Below are positions 22,088 to 33,449 of a DNA stretch of 64,000 nt, in pieces. The stretch's first letter is position 1. Each line of letters starts with the position of its first letter. Source of the DNA: Eurosta solidaginis (lineage: Eukaryota > Arthropoda > Insecta > Diptera > Tephritidae); the NCBI RefSeq assembly GCF_040869045.1, contig NC_090320.1:240436978-240500977 (forward strand), given 5' to 3'. The translations under genes were made by a program, and so were the position numbers. A model generated the notes under the pieces. The model searched no databases. It was not told the DNA's origin and worked only from the letters and a program-made list of their open reading frames with translations.

Positions 22088-22792
22088 TCAGCCGAGATGG
22101 AGTAACAATTCACCCATAATCAAATCTGTTATGAAACTCTGAATTTGTGGATCAGTTACATTTATATAACGTCTCGGATTTTCTTCGCACTCCGAATATA
22201 TTCCCACCGCACAAAGTCGTCGATCCACTACGCCCGGTGCTCCAGCATATCCATCCCACAAATATCCGTTAACTTCTGCACAATACATATTTGTTCCTAC
22301 GGGGTAATTCCTACATCCACCTGTTGCTACTATAGTTACCTCATATGTTACTAGAGATTCATCACGTTCTGTTGTAGGTTGAGTCCATTCTCTAATTTTC
22401 ATCGTGTTGCCCACCGAAAGTCCAGTTGTGCAAAGTGGTATTGGTTCCGCTCCATCAGAACTTTCAAAGGGTGCATGCAGTAAAATTCCAGCAATATCAT
22501 TAACGCCATTTCTGCATTCTGAACCAATATTTTGATGATATACACTCCTCATTTTGCGAGCTCGTCCGGTAAAAGCTTTTGGATTAAGTGAAACGTATAT
22601 TAAATTTGAATCTGACTTGTCCAGGCATGCCGCAGCTGTGACCACAATTTGCCAAGAGACCAATGAACCCCCGCATACATACCCTGCCGCATAAAATATA
22701 TGTACCAAATATTCGCCATTTTGCGAATTTATACGGGTCAAAAGACCGCTAAGTACTATAACCAAGATCACGATATGTTTGTGGAAATTCAT
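22088..22792 (-). CDS. Secreted serine protease homolog (catalytically inactive), intact
   Basis: A 234-residue S1-family (chymotrypsin-like) protein. Residues 1-23 form a signal peptide (MNFHKHI, hydrophobic core, ending RINS). There is no R|IVGG activation site. The domain shows VCGGSLVSWQIVVTAAACL (about 38-58), where the catalytic histidine of TAAHC is alanine; NDIAGILL (near 104), where the aspartate remains; and GYAGAPGVV (near 181), where GDSGGP has lost both the serine and the pocket aspartate. It is therefore a pseudoprotease, presumably an extracellular regulator or binding protein; the role is unknown. Cysteines expected for disulphides are kept. A TATA box lies about 70 bp upstream. 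The only paralogue in the window is the disabled copy at 4570-5290. Confidence 0.85.
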   Translation of the reverse strand: MNFHKHIVILVIVLSGLLTRINSQNGEYLVHIFYAAGYVCGGSLVSWQIVVTAAACLDKSDSNLIYVSLNPKAFTGRARKMRSVYHQNIGSECRNGVNDIAGILLHAPFESSDGAEPIPLCTTGLSVGNTMKIREWTQPTTERDESLVTYEVTIVATGGCRNYPVGTNMYCAEVNGYLWDGYAGAPGVVDRRLCAVGIYSECEENPRRYINVTDPQIQSFITDLIMGELLLHLG

Positions 22793-22860
22793 TTTACTAG
22801 TTCCTGACGTTTTGCGCAGCTCGTTAATTATAAAGTAACTAAAGCAAGTTTTGTGGGCGC

Positions 22861-22870
22861 TATTTATATA
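22861..22870 (-). promoter_or_regulatory. TATA box of the intact protease homolog
   Basis: Minus-strand TATATAAATA, 69 bp upstream of the ATG at 22792, conserved with 4487-4496. Confidence 0.65.
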
Positions 22871-22883
22871 CAGTGGTGGAGTT

Positions 22884-22884
22884 A

Positions 22885-22916
<32 letters not shown>

Positions 22917-22917
22917 G
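22884..22917. repeat. (TA)n and poly(T) microsatellite in the upstream flank
   Basis: Alternating TA followed by a T run directly upstream of the core promoter; the left arm has only a short A-rich stretch here. Confidence 0.8.
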
Positions 22918-24146
22918 AATTTTCGGGTGCAAATGCACGGTTAGAAATCTGAACCTAATTTTTTAACCATTAATCGCTTTAAACACATTTTGAAACATTT
23001 CATTGGAAACCTCTCAATTTAATATTACCTTTTTTAATTTCATTCAATTTCAATTTAAAACTTTTTTAAACAATAAGTTAAAAATATTAAGACTGTTTTA
23101 AAACAGAACCAAAAAATCTTCAAAAAATCTAAAAATACAAACTTGTATTCACTTCTGGCCTTGAAATAAAATTAAAAGGTTTCAAAGACCTAAAAATGGA
23201 AACTGGAATAGAAACGTCTTGTTTTAAAACCTGCCTTACGAATTTAAATTTGGTGCTGAAAATTCAAAAATAACAAATTTACCGAATCTTTTTAAACAAA
23301 TTTTTTTATACATATAAGGTGTTATGAAATGATTTCTTATACACTGGGTAGAGCAACGCTGTAGGAAAAATCTCTAGTTCAAAACTGGTGCGTTTCTAGT
23401 ACATTCGGAACCTCTATTAGCTCGCCCTATATATCTTTTACATGCTTCCAACTGGCGAATTTAACATGGCGATGATCTACTTTGTTTGAATTGCATTAAC
23501 CTTTCAATAGTTCCGAACTAGATACTTATCTCCACTTTGGAACTAGTTCTTTTTTTGGAGCTATTTCCGTAGTTCCAAACTAGTGTTAAAATTACAGCTT
23601 ACTAGTTTTCTGGGTACTATTTCGTTGGTTCCGAACCGAAGAGAAATTCTAAATGCTGCTTCTTGTACGATATTAAAGCATTTATCGGTACCTCCGAGCC
23701 AGTGGGAAAGTTTGGGAAAAGAAATCATACTCATAGTCGAGTTAATTAAAGCTGGTAGCAGTTTTTTGGTAGATGACATATTTCTCAAGTTAAATATGAA
23801 AAATAAGAACCCAAGCTGTCGATTTTATAACTGAGTATAATCTTGTTAGTACCGAACTAGTAGGTACTTATTTGGCAATTTAGGTCTAGTTCCGAACCAG
23901 AAATGTGTATCACTAGTTGCTGACTGAAAGGATGTCAGGGAACCGCCCACTATTTTTTTTTAAGTTTAAGTGTAGACTTCTCCAGTTTCAAATTGAAACC
24001 CAGTTCTATGCATTCACTTTCAGGAAGACCGTTATAATCTATATTTAAACAAAATTTGGTTTGAACATACGTCCAAAATGTTTCAGATTTAGGCTCAAAA
24101 TTTTTACCGTGTGCTTGCCAAAATCTCAAACCACTTATTGATAAAA

Positions 24147-24230
24147 AGCCGCCGCCGTCGTGTGGTGGGAGCGTGCTTCGCATACCGCACCGAAGGTCCT
24201 GAGTTCAAGTGCCGGCCAAAGCAACATGAA
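24147..24230 (+). mobile_element. SINE, 5' part (right arm, interrupted)
   Basis: tRNA-like head of the same SINE as at 2880-3215, cut after GCAACATGAA by DINE-1-like copy B. The remainder resumes at 26821. Confidence 0.75.
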
Positions 24231-26820
24231 CAAGAAAGGAAGGTTAAGTTCGGGTGTAACCGAACATTACATACTCAGTTGAGAGCTATGGTGACAACAT
24301 AAGGGAATATAATCATGTAGGAAAATGAACCGAGGGAAACCCTGGAATGTGTTTGTATGACATGTGTATCAAGTGAAAGGCATTAAAGAGTATTTTATGA
24401 GGGAGTGGGCCATAGTTATACAGGTGGACGCCATTTAGGGATATCGCCATAAAGGTGGATCAGGGTTGACTCTAGAATTTGTTTGTACGATATGGGTATC
24501 AAATGAAAGGTGTTAATGGGTATTTTAAAAGGGAGTAATCCTTAGTTCCATAGGTGGACGCCGTTTCGAGATATCTCCATAAAGGTGGAACAGGGGTGAC
24601 CCTAGAATTTGCTTGTACAATATGGGTATCAAAAAAAAGGTGCTAATGAGTATTTTAAAAGGGAGTGATCCTTAGTTCCATAGGTGGACGCCGTTTCGAG
24701 ATATCGCCATAAAGGTGGACCAGGAGTGACCCTAGAATTTGTTTGTACGATATGGGTATCAAATTAAAGGTATTAATGAGGGTTTTAAAAGGGAGTGGTG
24801 GTAGTTGTATAGGTGGTCGCTTTTTCGAGATATCGCCATAAAGGTGGACCAGGGGTGACTCTAGAATGCGTTTGTACAATATGGGTATCAAACGAAAGGT
24901 GTTAATGAATATTTTAAAAGAGAGTGGGCCTTAGTTCTATAGGTGGACGCCTTTTCGAGACATCGCCATAAAGGTAGACTAGGGGTGACTCTAGAATATG
25001 TTTGTACGATATGGGTATCAAATGAAAGGTGTGAATGAGTATTTTAAAAGGGCGTGGGGCTTAGTTCTATAGGTGGACGCCTTTTCGAGATATCGCCATA
25101 AAGGTGGACCAGGGGTGACTCTAGAATGTGTTTGTACGATATTGGTATCAAATGAAAGGTGTTAATGAGTACTTTTAAATGAGAGTGGGCCTTCGTTCTA
25201 TAGGTGGTCGCCTTTTCGAGATATCGCCATAAAGGTGGACTAGGGGTGACTCTAGAATATGTTTGTACGATATGGGTATCAAATGAAAGGTGTGAATGAG
25301 TATTTTAAAAGGGCGTGGGGCTTAGTTCTATAGGTGGACGCCTTTTCGAGATATCGCCATAAAGGTGGACCAGGGGTGACTCTAGAATGTGTTTGTACGA
25401 TATTGGTATCAAATTAAAGGTATTGATGAGAGTTTTAAAAGGGAGTAGTGGTAGTTGTATATGCGAAGGCGTTTACCAGATATCGACCAAAATGTGGACC
25501 AGGGTGACCCAGAACATCATCTGTTGGATACCGTTAATTTATTTATATATGTAATACCTGCAAAGATTTCAAGGGTTTTTTATTTCGCCCTGCAGAACTT
25601 TTTCATTTTCTTCTACTTAATATGGTAGGTGTCACAACCATTTTACAGAGTTTTTTCTAAAGTTATATTTCGCGTCAATAAACCAATCCAATTACCATTT
25701 TTCATCCCTTTTTTCGTATTTGGTATAGAATTATGGCATTTTTTTCATTTTTCGTAATTTTCGATATCGAAAAAGTGGGCGTGGTCATAGTCTGATTTCG
25801 TAAATTTTTTATACCAAGATAAAGTGAGTTCAGATAAGTACGTGAACTAAGTGCAGTAAAGATATGTCGATTTTTGCTCAAGTTATCGTGTTAACGGCCA
25901 TGCGGAAGGGCAGACGGACGACTGTGTATAAAAACTGGGCGTGGCTTCAACCGATTTCGCCCATTTTCACAGAAAACAGTTAGCGTCATAAAATCTATGC
26001 CCCTACCAAATTTCAAAAGGATTGGTAAATTTTTGTTCGACTTATGGCATTAAAAGTATCCTAGACAAATTAATTGAAAAAGGGCGGAGCCACGCCCATT
26101 TTGAAATTTTCTTTTATTTTTGTATTTTGTTGCACCATATCATTACTGGAGTTGAATGTTGACATAATTTACTTATATAATGTAAATATATTAAATTTTT
26201 TGTTAAAATTTTACTTTAAAAAAATTTTTTTTTAAAAGTGGGCGTGGTCCTTCTCCTATTTTGCTAATTTTTATTAAGCCTACATATAGTAATAGGAGTA
26301 ACGTTCCTGCCAAATTTCATCATGATATCTTCAACGACTGCCAAATTACAGCTTGCAAAAATTTTAAATTACCTTTCTTTAAAAGTGGGCGGTGCTACGC
26401 CCATTGTCCAAAATTTTACTAATTTTCTATTCTGCGTCATAAGTTCAACCCACGTACCAAGTTTCATCGCTGTATCCGTCTTTGGTAATTAATTATGGCA
26501 TTTTTTCGATTTTTCGAAATTTTCGATATCGAAAAAGTGGGCGTGGTTATATTCCGATATCGTTCATTTTAAATAGCGATCTGAGATGAGTGCTCAGGAA
26601 CCTACATACCAAATTTCATCAAGATACCTCAAAATTTACTCAAGTTATCGTGTTAACGGACGGACGGACGGACGGACATGGCTCAATCAAATTTTTTTCG
26701 ATCCTGATGATTTTGATATATGGAAGTCTATATCTATCTCGATTCCTTTATACCTGTACAACCAACCGTTATGCAATCAAACTTAATATACTCTGTGAGC
26801 TCTGCTCAACTGAGTATAAA
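24231..26820 (-). mobile_element. DINE-1/Helentron-like element, copy B
   Basis: Reverse-oriented copy of the 6496-9062 family. The hairpin end is on the left (CAAGAAAGGAAGG, then GTTCGGGTGTAACCGAAC) and the CTCAACTGAGTATAAA end on the right, with CTCAGTTGAG subterminal inverted repeats. It splits a SINE; the left arm shows the empty site as a run of five A (ATGAAAAATTCAG), so the target was an A/T run. No gene inside. Confidence 0.7.
24300..25515. repeat. 130-bp tandem array in copy B (about 9 units)
   Basis: Same unit as 7797-8945 in reverse complement (AAAGGTGGACCAGGGGTGAC landmarks). Neighbouring units at 24960-25090 and 25215-25350 are nearly identical, pointing to recent local duplication of a two-unit block. 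Confidence 0.9.
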
Positions 26821-27027
26821 AATTCAGAACTAGTTTTTCAATTGGAAATTGGCGCGGTCGCTTCTCGGCAGTGATTTGGCATACGAGTACACTCCAAGCG
26901 TATTTCGACTATGAAAAGCTTTTCAGTGAAAACGCAACTTCCTTGCATCAGCATCCGTTTGGAATGGGCATAAAACATATATGTGGCCCAAATCTTCTTG
27001 GAGATAAATCGCACCATGCATTAATTA
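26821..27027 (+). mobile_element. SINE, 3' part (right arm)
   Basis: Continuation of the SINE begun at 24147; ends with CTTCTTGGAGATAAATCGC and an AT-rich tail, next to the DNA transposon at 27028. Confidence 0.75.
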
Positions 27028-29608
27028 CACTGGTCAACAACATTTTTGTACATGGGTCGTGCGTACATTTTTTTGATTGCTTTTGCACCCAGAAATAAGA
27101 ATATGAATATAAAAAAGTTTGTTGATTTGGCTTTGTTCGAAAAAAATGAGAAAAACGAAAAACATGAAAATTCATCAAAATTTGACATAGGTAGATTTGA
27201 TTTATTCTAGTATAGTAAAAATCAATTTAAGATTTATTCTTATAAATTTAGTTTTAGAATACAGTTTAATTGTTTAAAAATGCTTTTTCCTGCTTTTCCT
27301 GCCATATTCGGTAACATTTTCTCTTATTAATGTCCAAATATAGTCCCCCATCATGCTTTCCGTATACTGGCCTTGGTAGCGTTTCTCAAACTCCATTATA
27401 TCTTGATGGAATCGCTCCCCGTGTTCTTCTGAATAAGCTCCCATATTATCTTTGAATTTATCCAGATGTGAATGTAACATGTGCATCTATAGCGACATTC
27501 TACATCCGATGGCGGAAAAATTCGTAATCATGCCAGTTATCAGCTCATCATAATTTTCATCCCTATGATTTCCAAGAAAGCCATGAACTACTGCCTTAAA
27601 ACTGTTCCACGCTAGTTTCTCCTCATTGCTAAGTAGGTCCGGGAAAATATCGCAGTTCATAATTTTTTTTATTTGAGGGCCAACAAAGACTCCAGCTTTA
27701 TTTTTCGCCTCTGACAGCTTTGGAAAAGTGTCTGCAAATATTTGAAAGCTTTAGACTCAATTTTAAGAGCCTCACAAATTGTTTAATAAGGCCCAATTTA
27801 ATATGCAATGGCGGCATCAATATATTTTTAGGATCGACAATTGCTTCATGTTTAATATTAAATCTTCCCACTCCATACTCAGTACGTTCAGGCCAATGTT
27901 TTTGGCGATAGTGGGCGGCATCATTTCTGCCATAGGCAAAGATAACAGGAGTGTTTGGTATATCCACCTTGCATTCCAGTAAAAAAACAAACCATCTTGA
28001 AGTCTCCAATAACTTCCCACTTGTATTCCGTATATTAGATTGCAGTTAATAGCATTTTAATACTGTCATAATTTTCTTTGAGATGTATGGAATGTGCCAG
28101 TGGAATAGATGGAAATTTGTTCCCATTGTGTAGTAGAACTGCTTTTAGACTTTTTGTTGAGCTGTCGATAAAGAGGCGCCATTCATTTGTATTACAAGGA
28201 ATACCAACTGCTTCAAATAAACCTTTCACGTCATAGCAAAAACAGAGTACATCTTCCTTACTGTAGAAACAAGAAAATTCTTCAAGACGCTTTCTTTGCC
28301 GAGATATTCGAACATCAGAAGTAAGTAAATTTCGTTGTTTAAGCCGCGATGCTAATAACTCTGCTTTGTCTTTTGATAGATTTAAGTCTCTTATTAAGTC
28401 ATTGAGATCTTCAGAGTTGATGAGATGTGGTATTCCTGGTTCATATTGAGAAACAAATTCGGAATGTACGGATGCAGATGAACTCGGTGTTTGATAGCTG
28501 TCTTGAGGGAATAGTTGCTTTTCCAACACAGGTGGATCAGGTACAGGACTTTGTTCCGAATGTGGTACTGGAGCGGATGTCGATGGTAGTTCCGGATGTA
28601 TTGTTTTCCTTAAACGTTTCCCTTTCAGTGGTTTCACTACACAAAAATAGCAATCCGTGTCATGATAACTCGGTTCCATCCAAATCCTCGGCACTGCGAA
28701 CTTCATGGCTCTATTCTCACCCTGGTACCAAACTATAGTAAAACGTAAAGCATTTCATAACAATTTCAGTTATTATTATTCAATTATATATATGTAGATA
28801 TATGTATATATGTATATATATGAAACATTTAGTACAGTAAAAAAGAGAAAATATACTTACGCTCCAGAATGCTTCTGCAAGAGTTACATGAAACATGTGG
28901 AGCCCATTTTTTGTACTAGTTTTTAACAGGTAGACCGAAGTAGGCTAGGTAGGTCTCGCAAATCCTTGTGTTTTTAGTTAAATCAAACTTTTTTTGTCTT
29001 CTTTTAATACATTCGCCACATATATAGCAAAACGAAGTAGCCGCTCGTTTACAACTTCTCGAAGACATCATTCCTCTGTGATATGCAAAAACATTGTGTC
29101 GGCCACAACGAGTGACCCAAGAAACTACAGCTTCTTAAAAAATTTTATTTACTTACAAAAACGCTATCAGGTAGCTGGCATGCTCTATTGCTAGGCCTGC
29201 CAATCCGTCAGTAAAAGTTTCGATGAGTTTCTTTATATGTACTTAACGAAATGCCAAATCTACCTAAAATCATGTGTATCTGGGACCTTTTATCTCCTTT
29301 TTACTGTTTCTCAGCCACATTTTTTTGGTTTTTTTTAAGATGAGTATGTTGTGCTTTAAGTAGACCTTTTCTCGATGCATCGCTGCATCAGGTAGCTACC
29401 CGCCGCCTTCTATCGACCGAAATAGCGCGAAAGGACCTACATTAGCCTGTTGCAAAAATGCAAAATTTTCAAATCGCTATAACTTCTACAAAACCAAATA
29501 TTTTTGATTCGTAATTGCATTTTTTTTTTTAAAGAATTGAACATAGAATCCGAATATATAGGGCAAAACCCATGCACAAAAAAAAAATTTTTTTTTTGTT
29601 GACCTGTG
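27028..29608 (-). mobile_element. DNA transposon with CAC-ended TIRs and TTA target duplication
   Basis: The ends are imperfect inverted repeats of about 30-35 bp: CACTGGTCAACAA ... TTTTGTACATGGGT on the left and CACAGGTCAACAA ... TTTTGTGCATGGGT on the right (reverse complement of 29608 inward). A 3-bp direct repeat TTA flanks it (27025-27027, 29609-29611). The left duplication arm (2860-2890) shows the same locus without the element and with one TTA. CAC ends with a 3-bp duplication recall CACTA/CMC elements, but that assignment is tentative. The single gene inside is on the minus strand, with 3' flank 27028-27273. Confidence 0.85.
27274..29071 (-). pseudogene. Zinc-rich transposase-like gene with an intron, decayed
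   Basis: Exon 1 (29071-28861) starts MMSSRSC and holds FCYICGEC and WAPHVSCNSC, zinc-binding pairs; one in-frame TAG is at 28918-28916. A 128-bp intron (28860-28733, GTAAGT...TATAG) joins in phase to exon 2, which reads WYQGENRAMKFAVPRIW, DCYFC, a proline/serine-rich linker, a leucine-rich helix and WRLFIDSSTKSLKAVLLHNG. After a frameshift near 28030 comes GDFKMVCFFTGMQGGYTKH plus CYLCLW; after another near 27925, HYRQKHWPERTEYGVG and PPLHIKLGLIKQF; after a stop, LHSHLDKF and EEHGERFHQD; end at 27274. Related uncharacterised proteins are common in arthropods. The D (FIDSS), D (GDFKM) and E (EEHGE) are candidate DDE residues by inference. Confidence 0.7.
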
Positions 29609-29611
29609 TTA

Positions 29612-30390
29612 TTATTATTTTTATTTTATATGGTTAATGAGCCAAGGGTAATACAAATTCTAAATCAGTTGAACAAATATCTTTTGTTCTACCAAAATAA
29701 CAAATTCAAGGTTATTATGTTTATTCCAGCAATATGAAATTAACACGTATATTCTATTCTTTTGCAAAGGAAAATATATTTGTACTTAATTGCTCGTTTC
29801 TATATTTGCACAGTTGAATTGTTTATTAAGTTAACATGAGTTAAGTGATACGTGTTCATTATGACCGTATTTTTAACCCTTTCACACTGGTTACCCCGGA
29901 AGCCTCTTGGTGGTCGCCACTTTAGGGTGACATGGCTGGATGGTCGTTGCTTGTTCGGCTGCTGGTGATGGCCTCGCTTTGAGCAGTGGTTCCTCTGGTG
30001 TTGCGCCGGATGAGTCCCTGATATGCGGGTATGGCAGAATTTTGCCCGTCTAGGCGACGTCATAGTCAGCACTTGCCAATAATATCGTCACAAACCGATC
30101 TACTCTTTAAGTTCGCGCTCAGTATCACGGACTTTACCTTCAAACTGTTACTTTATATTCTTACCGATTGAATAAATTCCGAACGATTTTCAAAGATACG
30201 TATTAACATTTTTATTGGCGCAGAAAAAAGAAAGGATTTGGTGGTTTGTACAATTGGTATAATCAAAGAAATATCTTGTGGTTGTTGGCCTTGTCACTTG
30301 TGATGCCAAGGAGAGGGGCGGTTTTTCATCTGCGAACGAGACAGGAAAAATAAAAGACTTTAGTCACTCATCATGTTCGGAATGGAGTGT
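29612..30390 (-). other. BEL-associated 3' region and gag tail (right arm)
   Basis: 29612-30087 is the inverted copy of 2393-2870, including the gag-like tail (about 29880-30070). 30090-30390 is unique AT-rich sequence following the BEL pol end; on the minus strand it has CAATAAAAATG and TTTATTCAATCGG, suggestive of an LTR or 3' UTR. LTR ends could not be fixed. Confidence 0.45.
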
Positions 30391-31845
30391 TAGTAAGGTG
30401 TTCGCGGGATTTGTGTCGATTCTTCCATAGCGTGTATGTAGTGGACTGTAGTAATTTTGAGGGGGGGGGGGGGTGTTAGTGAGCCGCGAGGGCTCAAATC
30501 AGGTTCAGGATTCGGCAGAAAACATAGTTTTGTGATTGGCCTGGTGAGGACGCCACTCTTGGTGCTTACGGCGACTACTTGGATGTGTCCGTCTTTCCCG
30601 AGATGTGTGTCTTCCACGCGTCCGAGCCGCCACCCGGTAGGTCTTCTTTGATGATTACCAGGTCGCCCTTTCGAGGCGGAGTTTGGCTCATCTTCCATCG
30701 ATATCGCTTTTGGAGATCCATGAGATAGTCGTCATTCCAGTGTTTGCTGAACTGGTGGTGCACCGGTAAGGAAATGACCCGGCGTGATGGCAGTGAGGTC
30801 GTTGGGATCTTGAGACAGCTGGGAGATGTGGCGAGTATTTAAGATGACTTCTATTCGGATTAGGAGAGTCGAGAATTTTTCGAAGGTAAATATATGGGTC
30901 CCAGCAACCATTTTGAAGTGGGTTGCAAAACTTTTCACCGCGGACTCCCACAAGCAGCCGATGTGCATAGCGCTGTGAGGGGGAGGGGGGAGGTATGAAC
31001 TTCTAATTGATGCCTTGCGGTGCATGTTTCTGGACGACGTCCGATGAGACTTCTTTCAGGAATGTCATGAACTCCTTCTCAGTAGCACGTTTGGCTCCCA
31101 CAAAGGTTGGATCGTTGTCGCTCATCATTTGGCTGGGTTATCCTCACGGCCCACGAAGCGGGCAAAGGCAGCGAGAAATGCTTTGCTGGTGAGATCGGAG
31201 CATAGTTCCTGTTGGACGGCTTTAGTGGCGAAGCAGACAAAGACGGCCACGTAGCCTTTCACCAGCGTGGGGGATCGGAGCATGGAGGCTTTTAGTTGGA
31301 ACGGGCCAGCGAAGTCCACGCCAGTGATAGTAAAGGGAGGTGAGAAGGTACAGCGTTCGGGGGGTAAGGCTGCCATTATTTGGGAACGGGTGATCTGCTT
31401 GGGAATTGTGCCGGTTTTACATTGAGAGATGCACTTCTTGAACAGGGGTTTCAGACGGGCAATGTAGAATTCTTGCCTTTTAACTTGTTGCATGAGACGG
31501 ACGTACGCATAAAACAACAACTCATGAAGAAAGCGTAGACACAGGAGGGAGAGCCGAGATTTCTCAGGGAGAATGATGGGGTGACGTTCCTTATAGGGGA
31601 TATTGGCGTGTGCAAGTCGCCCATTGACACGAAGAACACCGCTTTGGTCCAGGAAGGGGTGAAGTACCAGCAAGGGACTCCGCCCCCCGATTGGTTTCGA
31701 ATTCTCTAAACAAGCTCTTTCTGAGGCGAATTTGCGGTGTTTAGCACAAGTTAGGTCAGCATGCGAAAATGTGGGATCGTTTGGGGCACGGTTGCCGCTT
31801 ATTACGGCCTTTAGTCTATTGAAAAGAGGATAAGAGTACAATCGG
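30390..31845 (-). pseudogene. BEL/Pao integrase region (right copy)
   Basis: Minus strand: LTCAKHR and HPFLDQSGVLRVNGR (zinc-binding domain, about 31760-31620), FTITGVDFAGPFQLKAS (core start, about 31340), VAVFVCFATKAV, LCSDLTSKAFLAAFARFVGR (about 31200-31140), then CLWESAVKSF, ILNTRHISQLSQDPNDL, LTPGHFLTGAP-like and PPRKGDLVIIKEDLP (C-terminal region). It is more complete than the left copy at 754-1960 and shows the expected order past the point where the left copy jumps to gag. Frameshifts at about 31125 and 30730 and a 13-G run at 30461-30473 disable it. Confidence 0.75.
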
Positions 31846-32207
31846 TACCCAGCGGGATAGGGGGTCAGAATATACCCGCGGTAGGTATGCCTGTCGTAAG
31901 AAGCGACTAAAATACCAGATTCAAGGGGCTGTGTAGCGCAACCGTTCAGGTTGCCAGCGCAATATACAGCTTCTCCAAACCCAATTGTCAACCTCACCTA
32001 TCCGCGGCGAATCCTGTGGGGAGGGAGGGGATGGCCTGAAGGTTTAATTTGGCCACATAAATCGTTCCCGGGATGGTCGGGCTAGCACCTTAATGGTGCT
32101 GTGGTACCGGAGCGTACCGGATCTGTATCCGGCAAATAACCATCACATCGATAACATTCCCCAAAGCCTTCGGGGAGCAACCTTATCGCAACAACAACAA
32201 CAACAAC
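31846..32207 (+). mobile_element. 5'-truncated LINE 3' end with (CAA)n tail
   Basis: Non-coding sequence ending CCTTCGGGGAGCAACC, TTATCGCAACAACAACAACAA. A structured GC-rich 3' region with a simple CAA tail is typical of a non-LTR retrotransposon 3' UTR. No coding part is left. It truncates the BEL remnant. Confidence 0.5.
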
Positions 32208-33445
32208 TCGAAGAGAAGTTCGGCCTAAATCTTCTTGAAGATAAATCTCACCTAGCACTATTATTATTTTTTTCTTTTAAATATTTTATGGTTAACGCGT
32301 CAAGCGTAATACAAATTTTAAATCAGTTAAACAAATAGCTTTTGTTCTACGAAAACAACAAATTCAAGTTTGTTATCTTTATTCCAGCAAAATGAAATTA
32401 GTGCGTAGATTCTATTATTTTTCAAAGAAAAATTTAAGTGCTCGTTTCTATATTTGTACAGTTGAATTGTGGTATTAAATTCACATAGGTTAAGTCATAC
32501 GTGTACAATATGACCGTATTTTTAATCCTTTCACGCATATGGGTTACAGGTGTTCCAAAAATATTTCCTTCTATAGCAAGAAGGTTAGTAATATTTTATT
32601 AGTTTTTTCGTTGTAAGTTACTTAATCTTATATGGATGTATACATCCGAACCGATTTTCATTTATCGTGTCTAGCTTTTCAATGAAACTGCATCTTCTTT
32701 GCATCAGCTTCCGTTTCGAATCGGCATAAAACATATATGTCCCATCTGCCAATTTGTAGGAAAAATCAAAAGGGAGCAAACGCGAACTCGAAGAGAACTT
32801 TGGCCTAAATCTTCTTGGAGATAAATCGCGCCAAGCACTAATAATAATTTTTTTGTTTTCAATTTTTTATGGTTAATGCGTCAAGCGTAATACAAATTTT
32901 AAATTAGTTAAACAAATAGCTTTTGTTCTACCAAAACAACAAATTCAAGTTTGTTATCTTTATTCCAGCAAAGTGAAATTAGTGCGTAGATTCTATTATT
33001 TTTCAAATGAAAATTTAAGTGCTCGTTTCTATATTTGTACAGTTGAATTGTGGTATTAAATTCACATAGGTTAAGTGATACGTGTACAATATGACCGTAT
33101 TTTTAACCCTTGCACGCATATGGGACACAGGTGTTCAAAAATACTTCCTTGTATAGCGAGAAGGCTAGCAATGTTTTACTAATTTTTTCGTTGTTACTTA
33201 ATGTTATCTGGATTTATACATCCGAACCGATTTTCATTTATCGTGCCTATTTGTGTGTATTTCTACTATAAAAAGCTTTTCAATGAAAATGCATCTTCTT
33301 TGCAACAGCTTCCGTTTCGAATCGGCATAAAACATGTATGTCCCATCTGCCAATTTGTAGGAAAAATCAAAAGGGAACAACACGCAAACTCGAAGAGAAG
33401 TTCGGCCTAACTCTTCTTGGAGATAAATCGCGCCAATCATTAATT
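32206..33445. repeat. Composite tandem repeat, about 590-bp unit, two copies plus part
   Basis: The junction ACTCGAAGAGAA(G/C)TT(C/T)GGCC recurs at about 32207, 32788 and 33388. Each unit is a SINE tail joined to the BEL-associated sequence in reverse orientation (TTTATGGTTAA(C/T)GCGTCAAGC ... TATGACCGTATTTTTAA). The same SINE/BEL junction is in both arms of the inverted duplication, so the SINE inserted first and the block was amplified later. Confidence 0.7.
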
Positions 33446-33449
33446 ACTA

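Larger units (their letters stand above)
17506..30087. repeat. Right arm of inverted segmental duplication
   Basis: Reverse-complement counterpart of 2393-6155, enlarged by three insertions: LINE (17748-21473), DINE-1-like copy B (24231-26820) and DNA transposon (27028-29608). Duplicated blocks are 17506-17747, 21474-24230, 26821-27027 and 29612-30087. Confidence 0.85.

Noticed and set aside
24300..25515. CRISPR-like regular repeats
   Set aside because: Contiguous 130-bp tandem units without unique spacers, in a eukaryotic transposon.
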